Positions 55,601 to 64,000 of a stretch of DNA of 64,000 nucleotides are shown here, piece by piece. The position numbers and the translations under genes were made by a program. Each line of letters opens with the position of its first letter. Positions within the stretch are counted from its first letter, which is position 1. The stretch comes from Saccharina japonica (Eukaryota; Sar; Phaeophyceae; Laminariales; Laminariaceae), in contig MEHQ01000572.1 of assembly GCA_008828725.1 (NCBI GenBank), positions 262,692-326,691 of the forward strand. The letters run 5' to 3'. The notes below the pieces were generated by a model. It saw only the letters and a program-made list of their open reading frames with translations, had not been told where the DNA came from and made no database searches.

Positions 55601-56058
55601 TTAGTGTTATTTTTGTCGGGTGTATGCAGCCCTCTGTTTTTTTTTTCGCCAGCCTTTTTTACTACGTACCACACTGTGCGGAAACCTAAATCTGGCTCTA
55701 ACTTCAAGTGTTTTTCCCTGACTCTAATATCAAGTGTTTTTTACCCCGCGCTGGGAGTGCAGTCCCAAATTTTAGCTCTGGTACTCCACTTCTTTGATGA
55801 GGTATCAATATTTGGCAAGAGAGAAAGCGATGGAAGTCGAGTCGACTTGCCTGTGGGGGGATGATGCGGATGAATGCAGAACCCTCCCCCCGCCTTCGAC
55901 CTTCGAGTAACAAGCAAATGCGCCATATGAAAAAAATAAATGCAGAGGGGGAGAAAGGTAGACACTTCTCCTGAGACCACGGCTTTTTACGAACTTGGTC
56001 CAGCTTCGACAAAGTGGTTGGTAGTGCACAGTACGAAACCCCTCATGACGTACGATTA

Positions 56059-56163
56059 CGGAGGACCATATGTAGTAAACAGGAATAAATAGTGTTACTA
56101 AAAATAGGCAAATAGATAGGTTTTTGTCTGTACCGTAGGTTCCCTATTTACTTTGGTCCCCCG
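56059..56163. mobile_element. Family A MITE inserted in a family P copy
   Basis: CGGAGGACCATATGTAGTAA and TATTTACTTTGGTCCCCCG. Family P sequence continues on both sides (..GGTCCAGCTTCGACAAAGTGG / CATTCCGAGAATTTTCCC..). Confidence 0.75.
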
Positions 56164-56199
56164 TGATGGAACATTCCGAGAATTTTCCCTGGCGGTCTG

Positions 56200-57050
56200 G
56201 GTTTGGGGTTTGGGTTAACAGGGCAAGGCTTAGCCATTTTCTCCGACGATTGACACTAATTTACTTTTTTTTTTCATGAAGGCCTGCCCGTGGGAAGTAC
56301 CATACCACCACCAACCATTGCGTTGGGGTTAGGTTAGGGTTAGGTTAGGGTTAAAGAGTCATCCCACGGTAGGGGCGCAGCAGACTTTTCTGAGCTCCTC
56401 GCATGAGGAGCTCAATATCTCACCCGAAACATGACTTCGGAAACATTCGCTCGCGCAACCCGACCAAACCTTCCCATGCGGTAGTCCCAAAAACCAATAT
56501 ACCAGTGAAACAAGATTAGTATCCGGTGGTTACTACCGCGAGGAGCACAAACGGCCAGAAACTACGAGTATTGAGCCTAAAAGTGGTACCCCTACCGTGG
56601 GATTGCTCTGAAGGTCCCTGCGTATAGCTTGGTTAGTGCCTTGGTCGAAAAGACAAATACTAATGTACGTCACCGATTTCTCTATTTAAGTGGGACTAAC
56701 CCTATACCCCCTTATTCTCAAATGACACCAACTGTCGACAGCGCACATGATACATAAATAGCGTGGATAAGCACAATTCGACGAGAGTTGACGAGGGAAG
56801 AAAATGCTGAAATTTTCTCGTGGATAAAAATACAAGGCACGTGCCGTAATGGGGAGGGGGGAGAAGAGCCTACTTAGTGACCCCGGATCTGAGTTACGAC
56901 TAAAGAGGGGGGGAGAAGAGGAGGGCGAAGATAATATCCGTATGCTGATCAGACCCCAATCAACTATTGGTTAGGACGAGTCATGTTTTCTAGTTACTCA
57001 GAGCGTGTGCCAACTGCCAACCGTTTTATTGGATTAGTGGTAAGCTTACC
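56200..57050. other. Non-coding stretch with telomere-like tract
   Basis: GGGTTAGGTTAGGG repeats at 56323-56356 and a GAGGAGCTCA/TGAGCTCCTC inverted pair (56392-56415). A family J copy lies at 56790-56945. No gene recognised. Confidence 0.55.
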
Positions 57051-57089
57051 ACCTATACGAGAGAATGGTTGAGGGTCACATTGTGTTCG

Positions 57090-57260
57090 AGATTAACATA
57101 ACTAAGCATAACCCTAAGCCTACCCTTAAGTGTAATCCTAATCCTAAGCCTAACCCTAAGCCTAACCCCAAGCCTACCCCTAACCCTAAGCGTAAGCCTG
57201 ACCCTAAGCATAATCCTAATCCTAAGCCTAACCCAAATAAGCCCAATCAGACCCAATGAT
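57090..57260. repeat. Degenerate CCTAAG/CCTAAC hexanucleotide array
   Basis: About 25 hexamers of CCTAAG, CCTAAC and CCTAAT types. It lies between AACCAATCAG-like and CCCAATCAGACC repeats and resembles a decayed interstitial telomere tract. Confidence 0.8.
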
Positions 57261-57606
57261 TAGCTCACCAACTATATCTACGATAAAATGGTCGACACGC
57301 CCTGTGTACGGGAGGGACGAAGAGAACTAAGCCTTATCCCTTATTAAGCCAATCAGACCAAGTTGATTGGGTCTGGTTGCCTCAGGGTTATATATATATA
57401 GGGTTTGTTCTCTCTTTTTTAATCCCGTTCGTACACACGTGCCCACAATATCGAACGGTTTCTGCTCGAGACTGAGGCCAGGTCAGGGGGGTACGTAGCA
57501 CTTTTTCGCAGTTTTTTTTTCTGAATGGTCGGGCTCCTTACCTTAACCCAAAACCGTCGGATTTTTTTCATTCTTGTGTTGCCAATTTTTTTTCATTGTA
57601 TACTCA

Positions 57607-57851
57607 AGGGTCGTTCTTATCGAGCAACTTTTTTCCAAAATTTCCAAATATTTTTTTCGCGGAATGGTTTTCCATATTTTCCAAAAGTAAATGTCCAAAG
57701 ATTGGAATGCGAAGCCTTCCATAAATTTTTGCCCTCTGTTAAAATTCCAAAACTTTCAAAATAAACCCTGTTTTTATTGCTTTTCCTGATTTTTTTCCGG
57801 AAAAAACAAATCGGAAATTTTGGAAAAAAGATGCTCGATAAGAACGACCCT
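57607..57851. mobile_element. Family L TIR element, best copy
   Basis: TIRs AGGGTCGTTCTTATCGAGCA and TGCTCGATAAGAACGACCCT, perfect over 20 bp. The AT-rich interior has TTTCCAAA runs and GCGAAGCCTTCCATAAA. About 245 bp, no ORF. Confidence 0.82.
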
Positions 57852-57899
57852 CAGGCGATGGGATTGATTTGTCCATCGGGTATGAGCACTGTCTATTTT

Positions 57900-58190
57900 C
57901 CTCTGTAAAATCAGTTTTTTTTTTACTGACTGTTAGTGTAGAGCTGTTTAAGTGACCACCCTCAGACGGCAGAAGTGGTGCACCTCTACCGTAGCATGCG
58001 TCTTGTCTTGTCCCCTCTGGCTCACAGTTGTGTGGCGACACGCATTTTGTGTTCCTCTGGGGTGACAAATCAGGACGGATATTGGGTGTAATGATTTTAT
58101 GTCGTTGGGCAGCCTGAACGGTTTTAATGGGAAGACAACAACGTCCCACCTCGCCACACAGATCATCGAATCCTGCTTCCATGATCGATA
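57900..58190. other. GC-moderate stretch, unassigned open frames on minus strand
   Basis: Two minus-strand frames are open (57739-58182 and 57948-58166). Neither shows a domain I recognise, and part of the longer one is translated family L element. Confidence 0.3.
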
Positions 58191-58254
58191 AGCCGTAGAC
58201 CTTTCACGGCAGATCCTGCGCGACCTCTCACAACGGCAGCAGGCGAGGAACTAC

Positions 58255-58365
58255 ATGGTCTAGATCATGATCTACCTGTAGATGATTTGTAGATGATCTG
58301 TAGATGATTTATAAATGATATGTAGATGATCTGTAGATTATCTGTGGATGATCTGTAGATTGATC
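58255..58365. repeat. GATC-rich 12-bp tandem array
   Basis: About eight GATGATCTGTA units after TGGTCTAGATCATGATCTAC. It lies 0.3 kb upstream of TRAPPC2 exon 2. Confidence 0.88.
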
Positions 58366-58544
58366 TATTTGAGGTGTGCCACCCATGGTGTACGTAGCGT
58401 AGTAGCAATCCTAAATTTTAAAAAGGGGTCTCGAAGGGAGAGAAGCGGGGGAAGAAACCGTTTCATGTACAAGTGGAAAAACGTAATCAAGCCCAGAGTT
58501 GTCATCATTTTTGGTTGACCGATTTTATTTTCAAGTCACGTTTC

Positions 58545-58652
58545 GGGGTAAGTAACCGTTCCCATCCGTCGGTAATCGTTCCCACCCGTCCGGGGTATGT
58601 AACCGTTCCCATCCGTCGGTAATATTTCCCACCCGTCGGTACATGTAACCAA
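58545..58652. repeat. Tandem array abutting the exon 2 acceptor
   Basis: About four 24-26-bp units of the type GTAACCGTTCCCATCCGTCGG. The array ends about 25 bp before the AG of TRAPPC2 exon 2 and supplies much of its C/T-rich upstream sequence. Confidence 0.88.
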
Positions 58653-58675
58653 CCACGCCCCGTCCGTCCCCACAG

Positions 58676-58823
58676 ATACCTGCGGTTGGTGGACAAGTTC
58701 AACGAGCAGAACGTTTCGGCGTTTTTGACGGCGGGCGGGGCCAAACTGATGCTACTGCACGACGGCAGGACGGACGACGCCATCCGAACTTTCTTCACCG
58801 AGGTCCACGAGCTCTACGTCAAG
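58676..58823 (+). CDS. TRAPPC2: TRAPPC2 (sedlin/Trs20) exon 2
   Basis: Second coding exon, 148 nt, entered in phase 2 after the CCCCACAG acceptor and left in phase 0. It encodes YLRLVDKFNEQNVSAFLTAGG, then a LMLLHD.R..D.I..FF.EVHELYVK segment. This matches the most conserved core of the family (human order: YLKTVDKFNE, VSAFVTAG, MLHD.R.ED.IK.FF..VY.LY.K). The downstream donor is AAG followed by GCAAGA, a GC-type donor. An earlier GT (at GTCAAG) would delete the conserved lysine, so the GC donor is preferred. The reading frame stops soon after the donor if not spliced. Confidence 0.93.
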
Positions 58824-59279
58824 GCAAGAATTTTCCAAGAATATTATGGTTATATACCGGTAGTGGTTACGGCTTGGCCCAGCTTCGACAAAAAAAAATG
58901 GTTGATGGTCCGCACTAACTCCTCACTCCTATGATACTGTACATGCTTATTCCGAGAAATTTCCCCAGGCGGTTCCGGGTTAGGGTTATAGGGTTCAGGA
59001 GTATTTTTTACAGGCAAGTGCAAGTGTTTCTTCGCCGAGGTTCACGAGTTCTATGCCAAAAGGGCAAGAAAGACAGCCCGCGTATAGTCCCACGTATGGT
59101 CTATGTTGTACTTATTTTAAGTGCAAAGGTTTTCATATTTGCACGTGAAATCCATTTAGTAATGTCTGTATACCAGGCGTTGCAGGAGACATGTATGGCC
59201 GTCCCGTCGCTTTGCACCCCACCCCACCCGACCCCATCCCGCCCCACCCCACGCCCCGCCTCCCCACCCCACCCCGCAG
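58824..59279 (+). other. TRAPPC2: TRAPPC2 intron 2, GC-AG type
   Basis: A 456-bp intron beginning GCAAGA and ending in a C-rich tract with CCGCAG. It contains a family P copy (58870-58998), a partial duplicate of the end of exon 2 (59025-59070) and a CCCCACCC-rich tract before the acceptor. Confidence 0.8.
59025..59070 (+). pseudogene. Duplicated tail of TRAPPC2 exon 2
   Basis: GTTTCTTCGCCGAGGTTCAC and GAGTTCTATGCCAA parallel the end of exon 2 (CTTTCTTCACCGAGGTCCAC, GAGCTCTACGTCAA). In frame they give FFAEVHEFYAK instead of FFTEVHELYVK, followed by the same GGCAAGAA. A TTTTTTACAG acceptor-like site lies 11 bp upstream. It is either a dead partial exon duplicate or an alternative exon. Confidence 0.6.
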
Positions 59280-59372
59280 CTTCTCATGAATCCGTTCTAC
59301 GCTTACGACTCCCCCGTGATATCTCCGGCGTTCGATCAGCGCGTGAAAGCTCTGGCAAGAAAACTCTTGTGA
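59280..59372 (+). CDS. TRAPPC2: TRAPPC2 (sedlin/Trs20) exon 3 and stop
   Basis: Final coding exon: 30 codons plus TGA, phase 0 entry after CCCCGCAG. It encodes LLMNPFYAYDSPVISPAF, then D.RVKALARKLL. This aligns residue for residue with the family C-terminus (F.MNPFY.PNSPI.S.AFD.KV..L.KK.L). Total protein is about 154 aa against about 140 in animals; the excess is the Ser/Gly loop of exon 1. Codons here are GC-rich at third positions, unlike the flanking intron. Confidence 0.94.
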   Translation, partial: LLMNPFYAYDSPVISPAFDQRVKALARKLL

Positions 59373-59439
59373 TGCTCCTGGCGAGAAAAGCTTACTTAAG
59401 GTGCTCGAGCGGCGAAGAAGAGAGGATTTTGTGAATTTG

Positions 59440-60000
59440 TCGATTTTTTCTTCGTTTTGGTCGACGTTGTTGACTTTTTCTGGTGGTTGAAGTTGAACTT
59501 GACGTTTTCTTCTGGTGATTATTTATCGTTGAAACGTTGATTTTTTCCGATGGCTAACGTTGAACTTCCAGATGGTTGACGGGTTTTTTGGATGGTTGAC
59601 CTTAGACGGTTGACTTTTCTGATGGTTATTACCGTTGAACTTGCAGGGTTGACGGTATCATTTTTCGATGGTTGACGTTAGAATGTTGACTTTTCTGATG
59701 GTTACCGTTGAAATTCCACATGGTTGACGTCGAAGTTCGTGGTGGTTGACGTTTGAAAGATGACTTTTTTCTGGTGGTTGAAGTTGCCGTTTCTGATATT
59801 TTTTGGCGTTGACCTTTTGACTTTCCTGATGGTCGCCGTTGAATTTCGGGTGGTTGGACGTTAACGTTTCTCAGTGTTGGACTTTGGCGCGTACTTTCCT
59901 GATGGTTAAACGTGTTGACGTTGAACTTTCTGGTGGTGGACGTTTGACTTGTTCTGATGATTGACGTTGGCGTATCTGATCATTGACAGTGGTATGTACT
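59440..60000. repeat. GTTGAC-rich degenerate tandem array just 3' of TRAPPC2
   Basis: About 18 loosely repeated units of 25-35 bp built from GTTGAC.TTTTCTGATGGTTGACGTTGAACTT-like words. It starts about 70 bp after the TRAPPC2 stop and so probably lies in the 3' UTR or just beyond it. All frames are interrupted. Confidence 0.85.
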
Positions 60001-60179
60001 TCTCCGAACAGTCTGTCGGCGTTGTAGCCGTTACGTAGCCAGCTATATATTGTATAGTATAAGTATGGAAGGTTGGTGATGGTTTGGTGTTTTTACTTCG
60101 TATTTTTTTGTCGCCCCCGCCCTCAAGGCGCCGCTCTGGACTCTGGGCTGCTGTGGACGAAATGATGCAGCCCGGAGGG

Positions 60180-60325
60180 AGGGACGGGGGGTACTCATGT
60201 CGTTCACGGCCGTAGTCGTATGACCATAGACCCTCGCATCCCTACAATGCCGGGACGGGGGGGGGTATTCATTTGTTCGCTTGCCTTAGCCATTTGACCA
60301 TTGACCACGCATTCCTTTCGAGACG
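60180..60325. mobile_element. Family I dispersed repeat pair, inverted relative to 52795
   Basis: GTACTCATGTCGTTCACGGC..CATCCCTACAATGCCGGGAC followed by ATTCATTTGTTCGCTTGCCTTAGCCATTTGACCATTGACCAC-type module. Confidence 0.68.
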
Positions 60326-60821
60326 GAGTTGGTTCAGGCGACGACCCTTTGTTCTGTTTTTTTTTTTTTTTTTTTCGTTGCGGTGCGTTTTGTTGCTCAT
60401 TTTCGTGTCCGTCCGTGTCGCGGCTAAGGTTGCGATTGGCGAAACGCAACAGTTTGTTGCCTTTAGGAGACCCAGAAGAAGAAGAAAAAAAAAATGTGAC
60501 ACAAAAAAACGGGAGTGGGCAAGCAGCGGTGTTGAGGGGGGTACAGCAGAATGATGCTTCGCCATTGTCGTTGTTGTATGCCTCCCTTGGCACTGCTACT
60601 GTAGTTCGGATGCCAAAATTATTAATGCACCCTCCCCCCCCCCGATCGAACAAGTAGCCAATGTCTTAACCCCTCCCGATGTGGGGGGACAAAAACGCTT
60701 CATTTTTTTTTGTCAATTTTTAGGTTTCTGGACAGAGTAGTTCTACTAATAACAGGGTCGAGTCAACGTTTGTTTTCGTCATTTTCTCCCTTTTGAAGTT
60801 CCTAAAAGGTTTGATTCATTT

Positions 60822-60899
60822 CCACTCTGTCCCGAAATATAGGAACCTTTTTGATTGAATTTTAATGTAGACATGGTGCTTGTATTTTGGGACGGAGTG
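60822..60899. mobile_element. Family B Stowaway-like MITE
   Basis: CCACTCTGTCCCGAAATATA and TGTATTTTGGGACGGAGTG arms. Confidence 0.75.
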
Positions 60900-61194
60900 T
60901 ACAGCAGCGGTGGTCCACGACGCCACCTAAGAAACTGTTAGTTTGGGCGAGGCTCAAGTTCTTATTCTTGTTCTTAGGAGAGGTAAGGTGTTGTCCTCAA
61001 CTATTTTCAGTAGAAGATAATGGCTGTCTACATGGTTTGTCCAAATAATCAATAATCGAGAGCCCAAGCTTCATTTTTCATTCACTCTCAATTTCCCTGG
61101 ATAGGCACCGACTGGTATGGTCGTCTTCGAGAGTATGTACGATTTATGTACTACCAGGTACCTGGTATAGAATATGAGCTACGTGCAAACCCAT

Positions 61195-61410
61195 TCCCCC
61201 CCCCCCCCACAGATAAGACACACGATCCCTGAATTCTACAGCCTCAGATTGTGCTCTCATAAGGGATGTACATCCTGCATAAGGACATATAAAACCCGTA
61301 AGTAAGTACGCGCGATGGAAGTGTCACACGCAGCTTGCTCAGCTTGCAAATATGAGTTTCGACGAAATCCTCGATCTCACAGCTGTTTTTTTTTTTTTTT
61401 TTTTTTTCCA
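61195..61410. mobile_element. Family G half-element ending in poly-T
   Basis: Begins CCCCCACAGATAAGACACAC and CCTGAATTCTACAGCCTCAG, runs through GGATGTACATCCTGCATAAGG and GAGTTTCGACGAAATCCTCG, and ends ATCTCACAGCTG + T23. The copy at 46600 starts at the equivalent base. Confidence 0.68.
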
Positions 61411-62250
61411 ATGTATTATGATCCTGCAGTTGGTTATGTGATATACTCGTATATGGCGCGGCGGTATCATGTCACGATGATCCAGCAATAGTACGGTGGA
61501 TATGATAGCCCGGCGGCATCACGAGGAGAGGTCGTGTTTCGTCTCGGGAGTCTGCTTTGTCCTTGGGATAAATTAGTTATAGGGGGGTGCTGGTGGTGGT
61601 ATTATTTCGCGATGATACAGCTATAGCAGTAGCACGCATGGTATGATGCCAGGTAGATGTGTTATATTAGCGCGGCGGCGGGCATCACGAGCCATCCACG
61701 TGTTTTGCTCTGGACGTCTGGTGTGTCCGTCGAAGAAAATAGTCAGGGGCTGGTGTGCGTTGTGCTGCTGCTGCTGCTGCTGCTGTTGTTGGTTCTGATG
61801 CGGGATGTGCTTTGCAGCAAGCATGGTCGATTGATCGATTGAGGTTTCTCAATCTGTTGCTCTTTCTTGCGGTCGAAAGTGGTTCGTGCTTCCTGTACGT
61901 ATACATACCGGCATAATACTTACTCGTGCCGTACACACCGTCGTGTTGTGTACGTATCCAAATAAGGACAGAGGAAAGAAACGCGAGGGAGATCGGCGCA
62001 GCTCGTCAGCAACGATGGGATATTCACATCAACGCGAATAGACCTATCAATTGCACAGCAGTATTATGTATTATTAATAATAGTACAATACTGCTGTAAA
62101 AGTTGACGCTTATGTACATAGTACGTAGGCGTGAATCACTGTTTATTTTATTTTTTTACAAGGCGCTACGTACGCGTATTACAAACACTGCATTTAGTGC
62201 TTTATTTACACATTCTAGGTAGATTGGTGCATGTAAATGTGGTATGAATG
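61411..62250. other. Non-coding stretch, no gene recognised
   Basis: A diffuse duplication (GCGCGGCGG.ATCA.G..GAT..AGC.ATAG at 61457-61515 and 61600-61690) and a CTG run of about eight triplets at 61765-61788. ORFs are short and unconvincing. Confidence 0.45.
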
Positions 62251-62454
62251 TGTCCCAAGTACCAGTGCTACTGCTGTTCAAAGGTTGGCGGGTGTCTTAT
62301 GACAACAAGGGGCTATTATAGTGGTTCCTTTTTTCAAAGGGACAGCAGTAACTCACTCCTCCATGGCAAATACAGGGGTACGGGGATTCCATTCCGTAAC
62401 ACTAAGAACGTCGCTATATACGCATATATACGTCGAAGTATATATTGACGAAAA

Positions 62455-62890
62455 CTAAAAGCAAAAACAGCTGTGAGATCGAGCATTTCGTCGATTCTCA
62501 TTTTTGCAAGCTGTGTGCGATACTTATACTCCCATCGCGCGTAAAACGGGTTTTTATATGCCCTCATGCAGGACACACATTCCATGTCGTATCTGAGGAG
62601 AACACAATCTGAAGCTGCGACGTACAGAATTCAGTAAGTCACCAAACTCCAAAACGATTTTTGAAAATCCCTTAGATATCCTTAACCCCTACCTTATACC
62701 CCTTTTAGGACTGCAGTCCCATTTGGGGGACAGACCACTCTAATTCTAAGTAACTTGTCCCCAAAACGGGACTCCAGTCCTATAAGGGTTAAGAACTGGT
62801 CCCACGAATTTGGGGACAAACTACTTGGAATTAGTATGGGATTTTTTTTCAGTTATGAATGGGTTAAGAAGTGACTCCGACAATTTCGAA
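62455..62890. mobile_element. Family G element interrupted by family C + D pair
   Basis: Left part 62455-62690 (AAAAACAGCTGTGAGATCGAG..CAAACTCCAAAACGATTTTTGA) matches the full-length copy at 41822. The continuing GTGACTCCGAC reappears at 62871 after a family C element (62697-62792) joined through one shared TTAA to a family D element (62789-62868). Confidence 0.75.
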
Positions 62891-63309
62891 GGGCATATTA
62901 GCTGTATGATACTGGTAGATATAGTGTAAGCTCAAGCTTGGCCAAATTGATTTTTCGATACAGCAGTCAGTGTACTATCGACTGCGTACAGGTATTCATA
63001 CTCAGCTTTGCCGCCTGCTACGAGTATGTAGCCGCTATATTATTCCATGTCGGTTACGTACATATGTGTTTTCTATTAATAGATACGAACAGAATCGTCA
63101 TGAAGTCGTGAAGGATCCAGCCATTTCATTGTGAGAAAATATGGGTTTCTAATTTTGACCGCGCTTGAAGCCAGGGACCAGGGACACCCGTTATTTCGAG
63201 TTTCCTGAAGCGTGCACCGAACCAAACGTCGAAGGCCGTAACGCTCCTCCCTACGCTCCCCAAAGTCAAAACGAACCAATAATAAAATGGTTGGGGGTCG
63301 CCTACCCCT

Positions 63310-63320
63310 GCCCCCCCTCG

Positions 63321-63359
<39 letters not shown>
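63310..63359. repeat. Poly-C run (about 50 nt)
   Basis: Almost pure C. ORFs across it are polyproline artefacts. Confidence 0.92.
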
Positions 63360-63363
<4 letters not shown>

Positions 63364-63446
63364 CTTTGCTTGGGGGGTATTTTATACTTTTTTTCGTTCG
63401 TTTGTTTGTATCATACCAAGTATCTTCGTCGAACGCCCACACAGTA

Positions 63447-63609
63447 CAGGACACCTAATAAGAAACAGGACATCTGGTCCAGGCTGGGTTTCTAATTTTG
63501 AGAGGGTGCTTTCTACACTAATATCAAGATAACGACTCCCGAATATCTTGCTTATACTCCAAATCTCAGCCTGGCTTTCTTGTCAGCCTGTTCCCTATTA
63601 GGTGTCCTG
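63447..63609. mobile_element. Family E pogo-like MITE
   Basis: TA-flanked CAGGACACCTAATAAGAAAC and TTCCCTATTAGGTGTCCTG; interior in the same orientation as 47612. Confidence 0.78.
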
Positions 63610-64000
63610 TACTACTATAATATATGCTGGCGACAGTTACGCGAGTTGCTATGATATGTATATACCACGTACTCGTGTACACATATAATACAGCATGTGA
63701 TACGTACCGGTACATAGTATTATTACAGTATTATCATATTGGCCATCCGACCATGTGCAGGATGAGCTTCAACGTTGATCACTCGTAACATTCCCAAAAG
63801 CACCGGTACATATCATCAGTACAAGAACACGAGCGACAGCTATTTAATACGAATTTGGAATTTTGTCTTATTTTCCCGTTATTTTATCGCTAGTGACGGA
63901 CGACGTGCGGACGTGCGTGACCAGCAGCGACTCTTCCTGTCTGTGTCTTGTCTCTTCTTGTGTGTGTGTGCTTCCTGAGTTCGTCTGCATTCTTGTGTGT
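63610..64000. other. AT-rich end of window, no gene recognised
   Basis: No element or domain recognised. A GT/CT-rich patch (63925-64000) runs off the edge and could be the start of something outside the window. Confidence 0.4.

Larger units (their letters stand above)
20007..58675 (+). other. TRAPPC2: Giant intron 1 of TRAPPC2 (about 38.7 kb)
   Basis: Inferred from exact phase-2/phase-1 joining of exon 1 (donor GTAAGT) to exon 2 (acceptor CCGTCCCCACAG) with continuous homology across the junction. The intervening DNA holds no recognised gene on either strand. It is a mosaic of MITEs, tandem arrays, palindromes and microsatellites listed individually here. Confidence 0.82.

Noticed and set aside
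55351-55689. 112-codon plus-strand ORF MPYNFGVLFYFF
   Set aside because: Half of it is the family P repeat, also found non-coding at 55990 and inside TRAPPC2 intron 2.
60204-60657. 149- and 118-codon ORFs on opposite strands
   Set aside because: Built from the family I repeat, a poly-T run and an AG-rich tract; no domain.

Overview
This window is a repeat-dense nuclear segment of a eukaryote with intron-containing genes. Only two genes are recognised with confidence. The evidence is GT/GC-AG spliced coding exons, telomere-type TTAGGG/CCCTAA tracts, many short terminal-inverted-repeat elements, microsatellites, and no operon-like coding density. The taxon cannot be fixed from the sequence. 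A protist or alga with a transposon-swollen genome, possibly a stramenopile, is my inference from the feel of the Ca2+-ATPase exons and the repeat landscape.

Gene 1 (left edge, minus strand) is the N-terminal part of a plasma-membrane/vacuolar-type (P2B) Ca2+-transporting ATPase. Two in-phase exons (1994-1725 and 279-121) encode the N-terminal cap, TM1, TM2 and the start of the actuator domain. The gene continues beyond the left edge, and its first exon was not found. Gene 2 (plus strand) is TRAPPC2/sedlin/Trs20, a small subunit of the TRAPP tethering complex. It is complete in three exons: 19783-20006, 58676-58823 and 59280-59372. Together they encode about 154 aa spread over 39.6 kb, because intron 1 is about 38.7 kb long. 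Most of the window is therefore one giant intron, and the second intron appears to use a GC donor.

The rest is repeats. The short TIR elements fall into families: TA-flanked CGGGGGACCATAGTAAATAG elements (family A); Stowaway-like CCACTCTGTCCCGAAATATAAG elements (B); two piggyBac-like TTAA-flanked families (C, D); two pogo-like TA + CAG families (E, F); and a family ending in A/T homopolymer plus CAGCTGTGAGATCGAGG (G). Further families are K, L and M; a hAT-like element with a perfect 8-bp duplication; a Mutator-like element with an 11-bp duplication; and several TIR-bounded elements carrying telomere-like repeats inside. Elements are frequently nested, so relative insertion order can be read.

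Layout: 1-2.0 kb ATPase exons; 2-19 kb repeats (9-bp GATC-rich array, AAGC and CTA microsatellites, 175-bp tandem array at 9.1-9.8 kb, MITEs); 19.0-19.8 kb a GC-rich zone before TRAPPC2 with a possible divergent ORF; 20.0-58.7 kb the giant intron (tandem arrays at 20.2, 23.0, 24.5, 27.7, 43.6, 50.0, 51.1 and 54.2 kb, a 0.6-kb segmental duplication at 36.1/39.4 kb, large palindromes at 34.7, 39.1 and 44.3 kb); 58.7-59.4 kb TRAPPC2 exons 2-3; 59.45-60.0 kb a GTTGAC-rich array just after the stop codon; 60-64 kb more MITEs. No rRNA gene, CRISPR array, intact transposase or reverse transcriptase was recognised.
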